From positions 2,351,501 to 2,415,500 of the forward strand of contig NZ_CP031941.1 in assembly GCF_003443655.1 (NCBI RefSeq): a stretch of 64,000 bases of DNA, in the 5' to 3' direction. Shown one piece after another: positions 34,664-43,844 of the stretch. The notes beneath the pieces are model-generated. The model saw only the letters and a list, made by a program, of their open reading frames with translations, was not told where the DNA came from and searched no databases. The position numbers and the translations under genes were made by a program. The DNA is from Nostoc sphaeroides (GTDB lineage Bacteria > Cyanobacteriota > Cyanobacteriia > Cyanobacteriales > Nostocaceae). How positions within the stretch are numbered: position 1 is the stretch's first letter; each line of letters begins with the position of its first letter.

Positions 34664-36352
34664 ATGATAGCGGATCAATTTCCTTGGCTTACCGCAATTG
34701 TCTTGCTGCCACTCATTGCTTCCCTGCTTATCCCTGTGCTGCCTGATAAAGATGGTAAGCGCGTGCGGTGGTATGCATTAGGTATAGGTATCGCAGACTT
34801 CGCCTTGATGTGCTACGCCTTTTGGAAGCATTACGATGCCAGCAATGCTAGTTTTCAAATGGTGGAAAGTTATGCCTGGATGCCTCAGTTGGGTCTTAAC
34901 TGGGCAGTATCGGTTGATGGACTTTCAGCGCCACTTGTGCTGCTGGCAGGATTTGTCACCACACTCTCGATTTTTTCAGCTTGGCAAGTTGATCACCGTC
35001 CCCGCCTCTTTTATTTCTTGATGCTGGTGCTGTATTCCGCACAGGTAGGGGTGTTTGTTGCCAAAGACTTGCTGCTATTTTTCATTATGTGGGAAGTAGA
35101 GCTAATCCCCGTTTACCTACTAGTCTGCATTTGGGGTGGGCAAAGGCGACGTTATGCAGCTACCAAATTTTTGTTGTATACCGCAGCAGCTTCTATATTT
35201 ATTTTAGTGGCAGCCTTAGCAATGGGGCTATACGGCGGCGGTGATATGACATTTGATATAACCGCCCTCGCCCAGAAGGAATATCCTCTTGGATTACAAC
35301 TGCTACTTTATGCAGGGTTATTGGTTGCATTTGGTGTCAAGCTTGCTGTTTTCCCGATGCATACCTGGTTGCCTGATGCCCACGGCGAAGCATCTTCTCC
35401 TGTGTCGATGATTTTGGCTGGTGTGTTGCTGAAGATGGGCGGATATGGACTGATTCGCCTGAATCTTGAGTTGCTTCCTGATGCACACATTTACTTTGCA
35501 CCGGTTCTAGCCATTCTTGGTGTTGTCAACATTATCTATGGTGCATTGAACTCCTTTGCTCAGACGAATATGAAGCGGCGTTTAGCTTATTCGTCGATTT
35601 CCCACATGGGGTTTGTGCTGCTTGGGATTGCGTCCTTCACTGATTTGGGAATCAACGGTGCGATGTTGCAGATGATTTCGCATGGTTTGATTGCATCGGT
35701 GCTGTTCTTTTTAGCAGGCGTAACTTACGATCGCACCCACACAATGGTAATGAAAGATATGGGCGGTATTGGTCAAGCCATGCCCAAAGTCTTTGCCCTG
35801 TTTACAATCAGCGCGATGGCATCCCTAGCACTTCCCGGTATGAGTGGCTTTGCTGGCGAACTCTCGGTATTTGTTGGGATGACAAGCAGTGACGTTTATA
35901 GTTCGACTTTCTGCACCGTCACAGTTTTTCTCGCCGCAGTTGGAGTCATCCTCACACCTATCTATCTACTTTCCATGCTGCGAGAGGTGTTTTATGGTAA
36001 AGATGCAGCACTACTATGCGACATTAATAATGCAGCCTTGGAAAATCAAGAAGATGACGGAACAGTTTGTTTTGGTACAGATTGCTTAGTACCAGAAGAT
36101 GCAGTCTACGACGATGCTAGACCCCGTGAGGTGTTTATCGCTGCCTGTTTTCTGTTGATGATTATTGGTATTGGTTTCTATCCCAAGATGGCCATGCAGA
36201 TGTACGATGTGAAGACCGTTGCAGTCAATGCTAATCTTCGCCAGTCTTATGCCATAGTCTCGCAAACAAATCCCCAGATTTATGCTAAGGGTTTCTTTGT
36301 TCCGCAAATTTCCGAGGTTGAGGTAGCGCCCGTTTTGGGAACTTTGAAGTAA
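34664..36352 (+). CDS. ndhD: NAD(P)H-quinone oxidoreductase subunit 4 (NdhD), copy 1
   Basis: A 562-aa polytopic proton-pumping subunit of thylakoid NDH-1, with about 14 membrane helices. Landmarks are [20 protein letters not shown] (the key Glu of the proton channel), [20 protein letters not shown] and [20 protein letters not shown]. Compared with the second copy at 40568, it has a longer loop after LREVFYG (about 440-475, with acidic [13 protein letters not shown]) that looks paralogue-specific. Both copies lack the sequence hallmarks I would need to split NdhD1 from NdhD2. Its 3' side borders the accessory TcmP pair. Confidence 0.93.
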   Translation: MIADQFPWLTAIVLLPLIASLLIPVLPDKDGKRVRWYALGIGIADFALMCYAFWKHYDASNASFQMVESYAWMPQLGLNWAVSVDGLSAPLVLLAGFVTTLSIFSAWQVDHRPRLFYFLMLVLYSAQVGVFVAKDLLLFFIMWEVELIPVYLLVCIWGGQRRRYAATKFLLYTAAASIFILVAALAMGLYGGGDMTFDITALAQKEYPLGLQLLLYAGLLVAFGVKLAVFPMHTWLPDAHGEASSPVSMILAGVLLKMGGYGLIRLNLELLPDAHIYFAPVLAILGVVNIIYGALNSFAQTNMKRRLAYSSISHMGFVLLGIASFTDLGINGAMLQMISHGLIASVLFFLAGVTYDRTHTMVMKDMGGIGQAMPKVFALFTISAMASLALPGMSGFAGELSVFVGMTSSDVYSSTFCTVTVFLAAVGVILTPIYLLSMLREVFYGKDAALLCDINNAALENQEDDGTVCFGTDCLVPEDAVYDDARPREVFIAACFLLMIIGIGFYPKMAMQMYDVKTVAVNANLRQSYAIVSQTNPQIYAKGFFVPQISEVEVAPVLGTLK

Positions 36353-36451
36353 GCTTTTTGACTCATAGACTTGTCGAAAAGAGCGTTTTGTACGACTAAC
36401 TACTACCCGTCTATGCGTTTTTATTAGGTTATTACTTTGACCAAAGGCTCT

Positions 36452-36499
36452 ACGCAACCTACAATTACTACATTAGAGTAATACATAAGTGGGTTGCGT
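36452..36499 (+). promoter_or_regulatory. Nested inverted repeats abutting the tcmP start codon
   Basis: The outer arms ACGCAACC (36452-36459) and GGTTGCGT (36492-36499) enclose inner arms ATTACT (36464-36469) and AGTAAT (36477-36482). The outer right arm ends one base before the ATG and takes the place of a Shine-Dalgarno site. It could be an operator or a translation-blocking hairpin; it could also be a boundary of the inserted module. Confidence 0.4.
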
Positions 36500-37648
36500 A
36501 TGAGTAATACTTCCTTCTTTGATGAACAGAAAGAGCAATCTTTAATAAAAGCTAGAATTGTTGAGAAATATTTTTGGGCTTGGGCACAAGTAATGATTGG
36601 AACTATTAAAAGGCTTGAAAGCAAAGGTAGGGAAGTTGATCCAAGAATTGCTTACATAGACCTTTTTGCAGGGCCAGGTCGATACAAAGATGGTTCAAAA
36701 TCAACACCAATAAAAGTTTTAGAAACTGGAATTTCTAACCCAGAGATGCAAAATAGGCTGGTGACAGTATTTAATGATGTTGATGCAGAAAATGTCAGTT
36801 CTCTTCATGAAGCCATAAATTTAATTCCTCGTATTGACGACTTTAAATATAAGCCTCAAGTAATCAATCATGAAGTTGGGGAAAATATTGTCAAAACATT
36901 TAACGAGCGAAAGTTAGTCCCTACATTGTTTTTTGTAGATCCTTGGGGATATAAGGGATTATCGCTAAAACTTATTAATTCAGTTGTAAAGAACTGGGGG
37001 TGTGATTGCATTTTCTTTTTCAATTACAACCGCATCAATATGGGTTTAAGTAACGTAGCTGTTGAAGAACACATGAATGCCCTATTTGGAAAAATACGAG
37101 CCAATGAAGTACGCCAACAACTAATAACTCTTAATCCAAAAGAACGGGAATTAACAGTCGTAGAGGCACTTTGCGAAGCTCTCAAAGAAATGGGTGGAGA
37201 CTATGTTCTACCTTTTCGCTTTAAACATGAAAACGGCAACCGAACTAGCCACCACTTAATCTTCGTGAGTAAGCACGTTAGAGGCTATGAAATCATGAAA
37301 GAAATAATGGCAAAAGAGAGTTCTGAACAAAATCAAGGCGTACCTTCTTTTGAATATAATCCAGCGACTTCTAAACAACCATTGCTTTTTGAGTTTTACC
37401 GTCCTCTTGATGACTTAGAAGAAATGTTATTGGATACATTTGCGGGTCGAACAATAACCATGCAAGACATTTACAATCAGCATCATGTTGGAAGGCGTTA
37501 TATTAGCAAGAATTACAAAGATGCTCTAAAGAATCTTGAAGCTAAAAGCAAAATAGTAGCAGAGCCACCTGCTAATAAACGAAGAAAGAATAAAGGTGAA
37601 CTTACATTCGCAGATTCGGTAAAAGTTACATTTCCACCTAAGCAGTGA
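36500..37648 (+). CDS. tcmP: Three-Cys-motif partner protein TcmP
   Basis: A 382-aa soluble protein of the TcmP family, named because it accompanies three-cysteine (Gp37/Gp68-type) proteins. It looks like a Rossmann methyltransferase: a motif-I-like DLFAGPG at 54-60, an acidic FND at 91-93, a motif-IV-like FVDPWG at 145-150, then FFFNYN at 172-177. The C-terminal 130 residues are a separate, basic-ended region (KRRKNK) that could bind nucleic acid. ATG 36500 is preferred over TTG 36494. Its end overlaps the convergent partner gene by 11 bp. The function is undefined; a SAM-dependent nucleic-acid modification role is inference. Confidence 0.85.
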   Translation: MSNTSFFDEQKEQSLIKARIVEKYFWAWAQVMIGTIKRLESKGREVDPRIAYIDLFAGPGRYKDGSKSTPIKVLETGISNPEMQNRLVTVFNDVDAENVSSLHEAINLIPRIDDFKYKPQVINHEVGENIVKTFNERKLVPTLFFVDPWGYKGLSLKLINSVVKNWGCDCIFFFNYNRINMGLSNVAVEEHMNALFGKIRANEVRQQLITLNPKERELTVVEALCEALKEMGGDYVLPFRFKHENGNRTSHHLIFVSKHVRGYEIMKEIMAKESSEQNQGVPSFEYNPATSKQPLLFEFYRPLDDLEEMLLDTFAGRTITMQDIYNQHHVGRRYISKNYKDALKNLEAKSKIVAEPPANKRRKNKGELTFADSVKVTFPPKQ

Positions 37649-38414
37649 TTACCAAACTTTCTTTTTTCCCTGCTAATTTAACTGGAGTATTTCCCCATCT
37701 CTTTTGATGTCGCTTCCAAGCATCAGGCATTTCATCCCATATTTTACCATCCAGTAACCTACCTCCAGCCTTAGAAGTTCTTCCGCCAATCTGCTTGAAA
37801 AAGAATGCCACTTCTGCTGCTTGACACTGGTCATGAATATCTTTTACCCACTCAGTTTTTAGAGGGCGATGTTTTTGTCCAGACTCTCCACCGACAATAA
37901 CCCAGTGAATATCTGTTAACTCAAGATTCAATTCACCTAAGAGCGGTTCACATGAAAGAAAGCGGACAGTCGCCGGAACTTGGCGAAGAAAGTCAACACG
38001 ATGAACATAGTTTTGATTTTCGACTGACACACCCAACCAGATATTTTCATGAAATTCTAGATCAGAAGCCAACTGAAGTAATCGCTCAGGTCTTTTTGTT
38101 AATATTTGATATATGTGCCAAGGCGTTTCATGAATCACTTTAAAGACCTTTTTAATGAAATCAAGAGGTACATCTTCATGAAAAAGGTCGCTCATTGAAT
38201 TCACAAAGATTCTACTCGGAGTACGCCACTTGAGAGGTTCTGCTAACCTTTCAGGATGTAAAGTTAAATCAAATCCATTCTTGAAGTTATTAGGAAAACG
38301 TTTAGTGAGAGCTTCTGCATAACAATGCAAACAACCTGGGCTAACTTTGTTACAACCAGTCGTTGGGTTCCAAGTTTTATCTGTCCACTCAATACCCGTG
38401 TGCGTACTAGACAT
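37638..38414 (-). CDS. Gp37/Gp68-family three-cysteine (radical-SAM-like) protein
   Basis: A 258-aa protein of the phage Gp37/Gp68 (DUF5131) family. The hallmark cysteine motif GCNKVSPGCLHCYAE has Cys21, Cys28 and Cys31 (CX6CX2C), a probable 4Fe-4S site reminiscent of radical-SAM enzymes such as spore photoproduct lyase. Later family motifs are IFVNSMSDLFHEDVP, ILTKRPERL, LGVSVENQ, SCEPLLG, VIVGGESGQKHRP and FFFKQIGGR. The target is unknown; neighbours in other genomes are phage and mobile loci. It is convergent with and overlaps tcmP. A palindrome (38475-38494) lies 60 bp upstream of its start. Confidence 0.9.
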   Translation of the reverse strand: MSSTHTGIEWTDKTWNPTTGCNKVSPGCLHCYAEALTKRFPNNFKNGFDLTLHPERLAEPLKWRTPSRIFVNSMSDLFHEDVPLDFIKKVFKVIHETPWHIYQILTKRPERLLQLASDLEFHENIWLGVSVENQNYVHRVDFLRQVPATVRFLSCEPLLGELNLELTDIHWVIVGGESGQKHRPLKTEWVKDIHDQCQAAEVAFFFKQIGGRTSKAGGRLLDGKIWDEMPDAWKRHQKRWGNTPVKLAGKKESLVITA

Positions 38415-38474
38415 ATTACATAACCTTGTAAATTACAAATTCTGCAAATTATACTTTTTAGGATGTGTGATTTT

Positions 38475-38494
38475 TATAGTGTATACGTACTATA
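38475..38494. promoter_or_regulatory. Palindrome upstream of the Gp37/Gp68-like gene
   Basis: TATAGTGTATACGTACTATA has 6-bp perfect arms (TATAGT/ACTATA) around GTATACGT. It sits 60 bp upstream of the start and is a possible operator. The remaining upstream DNA to thrB shows one HIP1 site and no gene. Confidence 0.35.
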
Positions 38495-38698
38495 ACAGAA
38501 CTCATGATCATCTCATCGCTGTAGATGGGGCGGAGCGATCGCACAATCCAAGCATTTAAATTCCCATAGTAGAATTTTGCCAGAGCCACAACCACTGCAA
38601 CTCAAGGCTCGGAGGATCGATTAAGGAACAGTAGAGCAAAAACTAGCCCCATGCTACCAATACATGGGATGCTAGTTGATGATTAGTGAGTTTTACCA

Positions 38699-39610
38699 AT
38701 GTCTGTTGTTTCTGCTATCACTGTTACTGTTCCCGCCACAACTGCGAATTTGGGGCCTGGTTTTGATTGCATCGGTGCAGCATTAAAGCTGTACAACGAG
38801 TTCAAGTTCACTCGCCAAGAAGGTGGGCTAAGTATTCATGTCACTGGTACTGAAGCTGAACGAGTCCAAACTGATGAAAGTAATCTCCTCTACCAGGCGT
38901 TTGTCAAGTTCTATCAATATATAGAGCAAACGCCGCCAACTGTGAAAATAGAGATTAAGTTAGGTGTGCCGTTGGCGAGGGGTTTGGGTAGTTCAGCGAC
39001 AGCAATTGTTGGTGGATTGGTTGCTGCTAATCAACTTGAGGGTGCAACTCTGTCTCAGTCGCAGGTGATGGAGTTAGCGATCGCAATGGAAGGACATCCT
39101 GATAATGTAGTCCCAGCTTTGTTGGGAGGATGTCGTCTCGCTGCTACCAGTGGTGCAGCTTGGGAAATTTGTGATGTTCCCTGGCATCAAAATATTGTAC
39201 CAGTTATAGCTATTCCTAATTTTGAACTTTCCACTTCAGAGGCACGGGGCGTTCTTCCAACTGAGGTGAGTCGCGCCGATGCGATTTTCAATACAGCACA
39301 TTTGGGGTTATTGTTGCGCGGCTTGGAAACTGGTAACGGACAATGGTTAAAAACAGCTTTGCAAGATAAGTTACATCAGCCCTATCGTAAAGCTTTGATT
39401 CCTGGTTATGATGTTCTTAACATCGCAGCCGTTAGTGCTGGTGCTTATGGTATGGTGATTAGTGGTGCGGGGCCGACACTGTTAGCTTTGACAGATAAAT
39501 TACACTCAGAGGCTGTGGAGGCGGCGATGTTAGCTGCTTGGCAAGAAGAAGGAATTACAGCCGAGGTGCGATCGCTTTCTCTCGATACCCAAGGCGCAAA
39601 AAGCTTTTAA
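38699..39610 (+). CDS. thrB: Homoserine kinase
   Basis: A 303-aa GHMP kinase that phosphorylates homoserine in threonine synthesis. Motif 1 is ATTANLGPGFDCIGAALKLYN, shown here by its core NLGPGFDCIG. Motif 2 is PLARGLGSSATAIVGGLVAA (the ATP loop). Motif 3 is the C-terminal GAYGMVISGAGPTLLAL. The ATG is followed by an unremarkable N-terminus. The next gene starts 30 bp downstream on the same strand, suggesting co-transcription. Confidence 0.94.
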   Translation: MSVVSAITVTVPATTANLGPGFDCIGAALKLYNEFKFTRQEGGLSIHVTGTEAERVQTDESNLLYQAFVKFYQYIEQTPPTVKIEIKLGVPLARGLGSSATAIVGGLVAANQLEGATLSQSQVMELAIAMEGHPDNVVPALLGGCRLAATSGAAWEICDVPWHQNIVPVIAIPNFELSTSEARGVLPTEVSRADAIFNTAHLGLLLRGLETGNGQWLKTALQDKLHQPYRKALIPGYDVLNIAAVSAGAYGMVISGAGPTLLALTDKLHSEAVEAAMLAAWQEEGITAEVRSLSLDTQGAKSF

Positions 39611-39640
39611 TATTTTACTCAGCACTTAAAAACTCGATTT

Positions 39641-40150
39641 ATGGAGCAAATTCAGGCTGAAATGGCGGCGCTTAAATCTCAAATTCAGATTCTTTTAGAA
39701 GAACGCGCTGCACTCACTATTAATAATGTCATCTCTGGCGAGAATGATTCACCCCAGGCAATGGTTGAAGCCTACCGCCGTCAAGCCAGAGAAAATGCCC
39801 AATTATCAGTTGAACTCCAAGGCATAGATGCAGCGATCGCCGCTTTGGAAGGACAGATAAAACAAAAACAAGGTAAATTAGTGCGATCGCAAGGTGAATC
39901 AAAACAACTTATCCAACAGCAGCAGCTAGAAGAAGCGAAAGAAGTGGCACAGGTTCATGCTCAACGCATTAATCAGCTAGCTGGAGAACTAGCCGCAGAA
40001 GTCCGTTTTCTTAAAGCTTGTGCTAATCAAATGAGTCCAATGTATTGGCAGATTTATTACAAGCCCTTCATTACTGGGTTCAAGACAATCTCTGTTCCTT
40101 ATGTCCGCTCTGATGGGGAAGTGTGGACAATTGTCAACCGGATTGTTTAA
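39641..40150 (+). CDS. Coiled-coil protein of unknown function
   Basis: A 169-aa protein, nearly all helical: residues 1-25 and 60-125 form Gln/Glu/Ala-rich heptads (ELQGIDAAIAALEGQIKQKQ). A distinct, more conserved-looking C-terminus follows with MSPMYWQIYYKPFITGFK and VRSDGEVWTIVNRIV. It sits 30 bp after thrB. No catalytic motif is seen and I do not recognise the family. Confidence 0.65.
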   Translation: MEQIQAEMAALKSQIQILLEERAALTINNVISGENDSPQAMVEAYRRQARENAQLSVELQGIDAAIAALEGQIKQKQGKLVRSQGESKQLIQQQQLEEAKEVAQVHAQRINQLAGELAAEVRFLKACANQMSPMYWQIYYKPFITGFKTISVPYVRSDGEVWTIVNRIV

Positions 40151-40540
40151 TGCTTTAGCCTTTTCGTTTGTATGCAATAAATTGACCTCTCTCCAAACCT
40201 CTCTCCTAAGAGGAGAGAGGCTTTGAATCTTACTCCCCTTCCCTATAAGGGAAGGGGCTGTTCTTGTTAGGTCTATGACTCAACTTAGAAGCGTAGACTA
40301 AATAGCCCTGACAATTGGGCTAGAAAATATGACGGTTTTGTAACGGTGGCTTTAGTTGACGTTGCAAAACTTTACATTTAGAATGGAATCGGCAAAATTA
40401 CATAAGTATTTATTCCTGTTTATCCTGAAAAATTGACATTCGATGAGTATATATTCTCATCAAGAAGCAAAAACTTAATCTTTTAGACTTCAATAAAGGT
40501 TACAAAAGTAAAAACTCCTTAATATAATGTAACTAAAAGC
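40151..40540. other. Intergenic region upstream of second ndhD
   Basis: The CTCTCCTAAGAGGAGAGAGG hairpin-like repeat and CCCCTTCCCTATAAGGGAAG (40190-40255) could act as a terminator for the preceding gene. The rest is an AT-rich ndhD leader with GATAAGTATTTATTCC, also seen before ndhD copy 1. Confidence 0.45.
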
Positions 40541-40567
40541 GAGAAAGCAAATTAATTGTCAGAAGTG

Positions 40568-42202
40568 ATGAATGCTATTGAATTTCCCTGGCTAACAGCC
40601 ATAATCCTTTTACCCTTGGTGGCTGCCTTAGCCATCCCCTTAATCCCAGACAAAGAAGGTAGAACTGTGCGGTGGTATGGTCTGGGAGTTGCTTTTGCTG
40701 ACTTTGCACTGATGATTTATGCCTTTTGGTATAAATACGACTTTCAGAGTTCAAGACTCCAACTTGTAGAAAACTATCCTTGGATACCGCAGTTGGGTTT
40801 GCATTGGGCGGTGGGGGTTGATGGTTTATCGATGCCCTTGCTACTTCTGACAGGCTTAATAAATACCCTCGCAATATTCGCGGCTTGGAAAGTTACCACC
40901 AAGCCGCGATTATTTTATGGTTTGATGTTAGCGATGTACAGCGCCCAGCTTGGCGTATTTGTTGCCCAAGATTTGCTGCTATTCTTCCTAATGTGGGAAA
41001 TCGAGTTAGTGCCGGTTTACCTGCTGATTTCCATCTGGGGAGGACAAAACCGCCGTTATGCGGCTACCAAATTCATTCTTTACACCGCCGCCGCATCAAT
41101 ATTTATCTTGATTGCCGGTTTTGCACTTGCCTTCTCTGGAGATACCGTCACCTTCGACATGGCGACTCTGGGAATGAAAGAATACCCCAAAACCTTGGAA
41201 TTGTTGGTTTATGCAGGTTTCTTGATTGCCTTCGGTGTAAAATTACCGATTTTCCCCTTACATACTTGGCTACCTGATGCCCACGGTGAAGCATCTGCAC
41301 CCGGTTCAATGATTTTGGCTGGTGTGTTGTTAAAAATGGGTGGTTATGCCCTCATCCGCTTCAATGTGGAAATGTTGCCCAATGCCCATGTTACTTTTGC
41401 GCCAGTGTTAGCAATTTTGGGTGTAGTGAATATTGTCTACGGTGCTTGCTGTGCCTTCGCTCAAACCAATCTCAAACGCCGCTTGGCTTACTCTTCAATT
41501 GCCCACATGGGGTTTGTGCTGATTGGGATTGCCTCTTACACAGAACTGGGTATCAGTGGTGCAGTGCTACAGATGGTTTCTCACGGTTTGATTGCTGCTA
41601 GCTTGTTCTTCTTATCTGGCGTGACTTACGATCGCACTCACACCTTGATGATGGATAAAATGGGCGGTATGGCGAAGGTAATGCCCAAAACCTTTGCTCT
41701 ATTTACCATTGGTTCAATGGCTTCTCTCGCCTTACCCGGAATGAGTGGTTTTGTGGGTGAGTTGATGGTATTTCTGGGTATCGCCACCAGTGATGTTTAC
41801 AGTTCCAGCTTCAAGATTGTAGTTGTGTTGCTGTCAGCAGTTGGCGTGATTTTGACACCGATTTATTTACTGTCGATGCTGCGTCAAGTGTTCTACGGTG
41901 AGCAAAGTCTTCGCGTAGCGTCTCGTAGAGAAGAGTTGCACTTGGATGCTGTAATATCTGATGTCAAACCCCGCGAAATCTTTATTACCGCTTGTTTGCT
42001 GCTTCCTATTATCGGTATTGGGTTTTATCCCAAATTGGCAACGCAGACTTATGATGTGAAAGCGGTGGAATTAGCCGCTCATGCTCGTGAAGTTCTACCA
42101 GTCGTTGCTCATCAACAACCATCAAGTCTGTACTCGCGGATTTTCTCTGCACCAACACTAGCTAATTCTCAAGTTGAAAGTTCGATTAACATTTCCGAGT
42201 AA
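40568..42202 (+). CDS. ndhD: NAD(P)H-quinone oxidoreductase subunit 4 (NdhD), copy 2
   Basis: A 544-aa thylakoid NDH-1 proton-channel subunit, closely similar to copy 1 through the membrane core ([40 protein letters not shown]). I started at ATG 40568 ([11 protein letters not shown]); the TTG at 40556 is weaker. An 8-residue stretch SLRVASRR, encoded at about 41907-41932 by the GTAGCGTCTCGTAGAG dispersed repeat, interrupts the loop after RQVFYGEQ where relatives run straight into EELHLD. The frame is preserved. It belongs to the NdhD1/D2 respiratory type rather than the CO2-uptake NdhD3/D4 type, by similarity as I recall it. Confidence 0.93.
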   Translation: MNAIEFPWLTAIILLPLVAALAIPLIPDKEGRTVRWYGLGVAFADFALMIYAFWYKYDFQSSRLQLVENYPWIPQLGLHWAVGVDGLSMPLLLLTGLINTLAIFAAWKVTTKPRLFYGLMLAMYSAQLGVFVAQDLLLFFLMWEIELVPVYLLISIWGGQNRRYAATKFILYTAAASIFILIAGFALAFSGDTVTFDMATLGMKEYPKTLELLVYAGFLIAFGVKLPIFPLHTWLPDAHGEASAPGSMILAGVLLKMGGYALIRFNVEMLPNAHVTFAPVLAILGVVNIVYGACCAFAQTNLKRRLAYSSIAHMGFVLIGIASYTELGISGAVLQMVSHGLIAASLFFLSGVTYDRTHTLMMDKMGGMAKVMPKTFALFTIGSMASLALPGMSGFVGELMVFLGIATSDVYSSSFKIVVVLLSAVGVILTPIYLLSMLRQVFYGEQSLRVASRREELHLDAVISDVKPREIFITACLLLPIIGIGFYPKLATQTYDVKAVELAAHAREVLPVVAHQQPSSLYSRIFSAPTLANSQVESSINISE

Positions 42203-42339
42203 ATTAACTTCCCATTAAGGGGTCTGTAAGTAAATTCTAAATTATTAGGGCAATAAAGGGGTGGTTAGTTAGATAACTACCCCTAACATTTTGGCTTTTT
42301 GAGGGGTGATCAGGTGCGTAGGCGTAGCCCGCTATAGGC

Positions 42340-42441
42340 CAATACGGTTCAGTTAAGGATTTTTGGTACTAATTTTAGACCTGTAGAGACGCGAAATTTC
42401 GCGTCTTTACCAAGGTTTTTGGGCTTAACTGAACTGTATTG
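42340..42441. mobile_element. Non-autonomous element E7 (core A, 102 bp)
   Basis: Identical in all 102 bases to E1 at 16325. Perfect 10-bp target duplication CGCTATAGGC at 42330-42339 and 42442-42451. It has inserted into a copy of the dispersed GGTGCGTAGGCGTAGCCCGC repeat. Confidence 0.93.
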
Positions 42442-42482
42442 CGCTATAGGCATCGCTTGTATTTCCCGACCGAGAAATAAAA

Positions 42483-43196
42483 TTAAATAGCAGAAGAATA
42501 GGCTTCATCCACCTTCAAAGTTGTGCCTGTAATAAACTTGGCATCATCAGAAATCAGAAAAGCAATTATTTTAGCAAACTCTGCATAGGTAGTAGGACGA
42601 CCAAGCATCAAATCCGAAGGTACATTCCATCCCTCTAACTCTGCCATTGAATCTGCGACAAAAAAAGGCGCTACGGAAACCATGCGAATTCTATCTGATT
42701 TGTAACGCTTGGCATAAAGTTTTGTAAACCCTTCCATTGCGGCGCGGAGTGTACCGCTAAAGGGTGTCCCTAATTCTGGTTCATGGGAGTCACACGCGGA
42801 AATATTCACGATGACACCGCCTCCTGAATATCGCATTGCTTCTGTAACTAGTCTGGCGATGCGGACAACACTCAAAAACAGCATTTCAAAGTTTTCTATC
42901 CACATTTCATCAGAAATAGATAGCAAATCTGGTCGGGGTGGATCTCCAAAACTATTTACTACTGCATCAATACGACCGAATTGAGTTAAAGTTGTCTCTA
43001 CTAATCGCTGTAAGTCTTGAAAATTGGTAATTGATCCTTGAGTAGCAATACCGCCCAATTCATCTGCTAAATCCAGAATCTGTGGCGATCGCGCCATCAG
43101 TGAAACCCTATAACCCTGCGCTGCTAACTCTCGCGCACAACCTGCGCCAATCCCTCGACTAGCAGCCGTAATAATCGCTACTTTTTGTGAATCCAT
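42483..43196 (-). CDS. Short-chain dehydrogenase/reductase-like protein with altered active site
   Basis: A 237-aa SDR-fold protein. The cofactor loop TAASRGIG (10-17) and RIDAVVNSFGD are normal. The catalytic segment usually written Y-x-x-x-K reads S147-GTL-R151 (PFSGTLRAAMEGFTKLYA), so both Tyr and Lys are replaced; Ser133 remains. It may bind NAD(P)H without reducing a substrate, or use another mechanism. It is last in a minus-strand cluster after the ABM-membrane protein (17 bp gap). Confidence 0.78.
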   Translation of the reverse strand: MDSQKVAIITAASRGIGAGCARELAAQGYRVSLMARSPQILDLADELGGIATQGSITNFQDLQRLVETTLTQFGRIDAVVNSFGDPPRPDLLSISDEMWIENFEMLFLSVVRIARLVTEAMRYSGGGVIVNISACDSHEPELGTPFSGTLRAAMEGFTKLYAKRYKSDRIRMVSVAPFFVADSMAELEGWNVPSDLMLGRPTTYAEFAKIIAFLISDDAKFITGTTLKVDEAYSSAI

Positions 43197-43213
43197 ATAA
43201 GTAATTTAAATTC

Positions 43214-43780
43214 CTAAACTTTTCGTGATTTAGGATATAGCCAAAAGCTAAACAAACGACTAACTCTAGGCATGACAATATATGTCAACAGCAAAACCAT
43301 TGTAATTGTAACGATTAACGAAATAATCAAGGGAGGTAAACCACGAAGTAGGGGGACTATAAACGTACTTAACAAATTAATCAACACAAATACAGCTCCC
43401 CAAGTTAGCAAGGCTGTTTTATAGCGCGGTGGAGTTTTTAATGGTTGACCGGGAAGAGAAAACCAAGCTTCTAATCCACAGAGTTGTTGAACATCAGGAT
43501 CAGATTCCACCAAATGCTTACCTTGATTCAGCCAATATTCGCGATCGCGCGATGTCATCCACACCTTTAAATTTTCATAACCGTCAAACCGGAAGATAAT
43601 TACATATTCATTTCGCACACCAAGTTGGGGACGAATTACATTTGTTCCCATGTGACCAATATAAGTTCTGGCAACACTAGTAATATCTTTTAACCAAATT
43701 TCGTAAGCGTTTTCGCATCCTGGTTTGACAAGTTGTGTAATGACCACGGTTACAAATTGATCGTCCTGTTCCATCTCCAT
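43214..43780 (-). CDS. ABM-domain membrane protein
   Basis: A 188-aa protein with an antibiotic-biosynthesis-monooxygenase-type (ferredoxin-like) domain (about 8-105, including QLVKPGCENAYEIWLKDI and IIFRFDGYENLKVW). Two transmembrane helices follow (about 121-140 and 145-170). This fusion is common in bacteria and usually annotated as a monooxygenase, but without a known substrate. It is the middle gene of a three-gene minus-strand cluster with a beta-propeller upstream and an SDR downstream. Confidence 0.8.
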   Translation of the reverse strand: MEMEQDDQFVTVVITQLVKPGCENAYEIWLKDITSVARTYIGHMGTNVIRPQLGVRNEYVIIFRFDGYENLKVWMTSRDREYWLNQGKHLVESDPDVQQLCGLEAWFSLPGQPLKTPPRYKTALLTWGAVFVLINLLSTFIVPLLRGLPPLIISLIVTITMVLLLTYIVMPRVSRLFSFWLYPKSRKV

Positions 43781-43844
43781 TAGTTATGCCACCATCAAGT
43801 TAATAGTTGTAAGTTTTTGCAACCGTAGCATGGTTGAGTCATTC

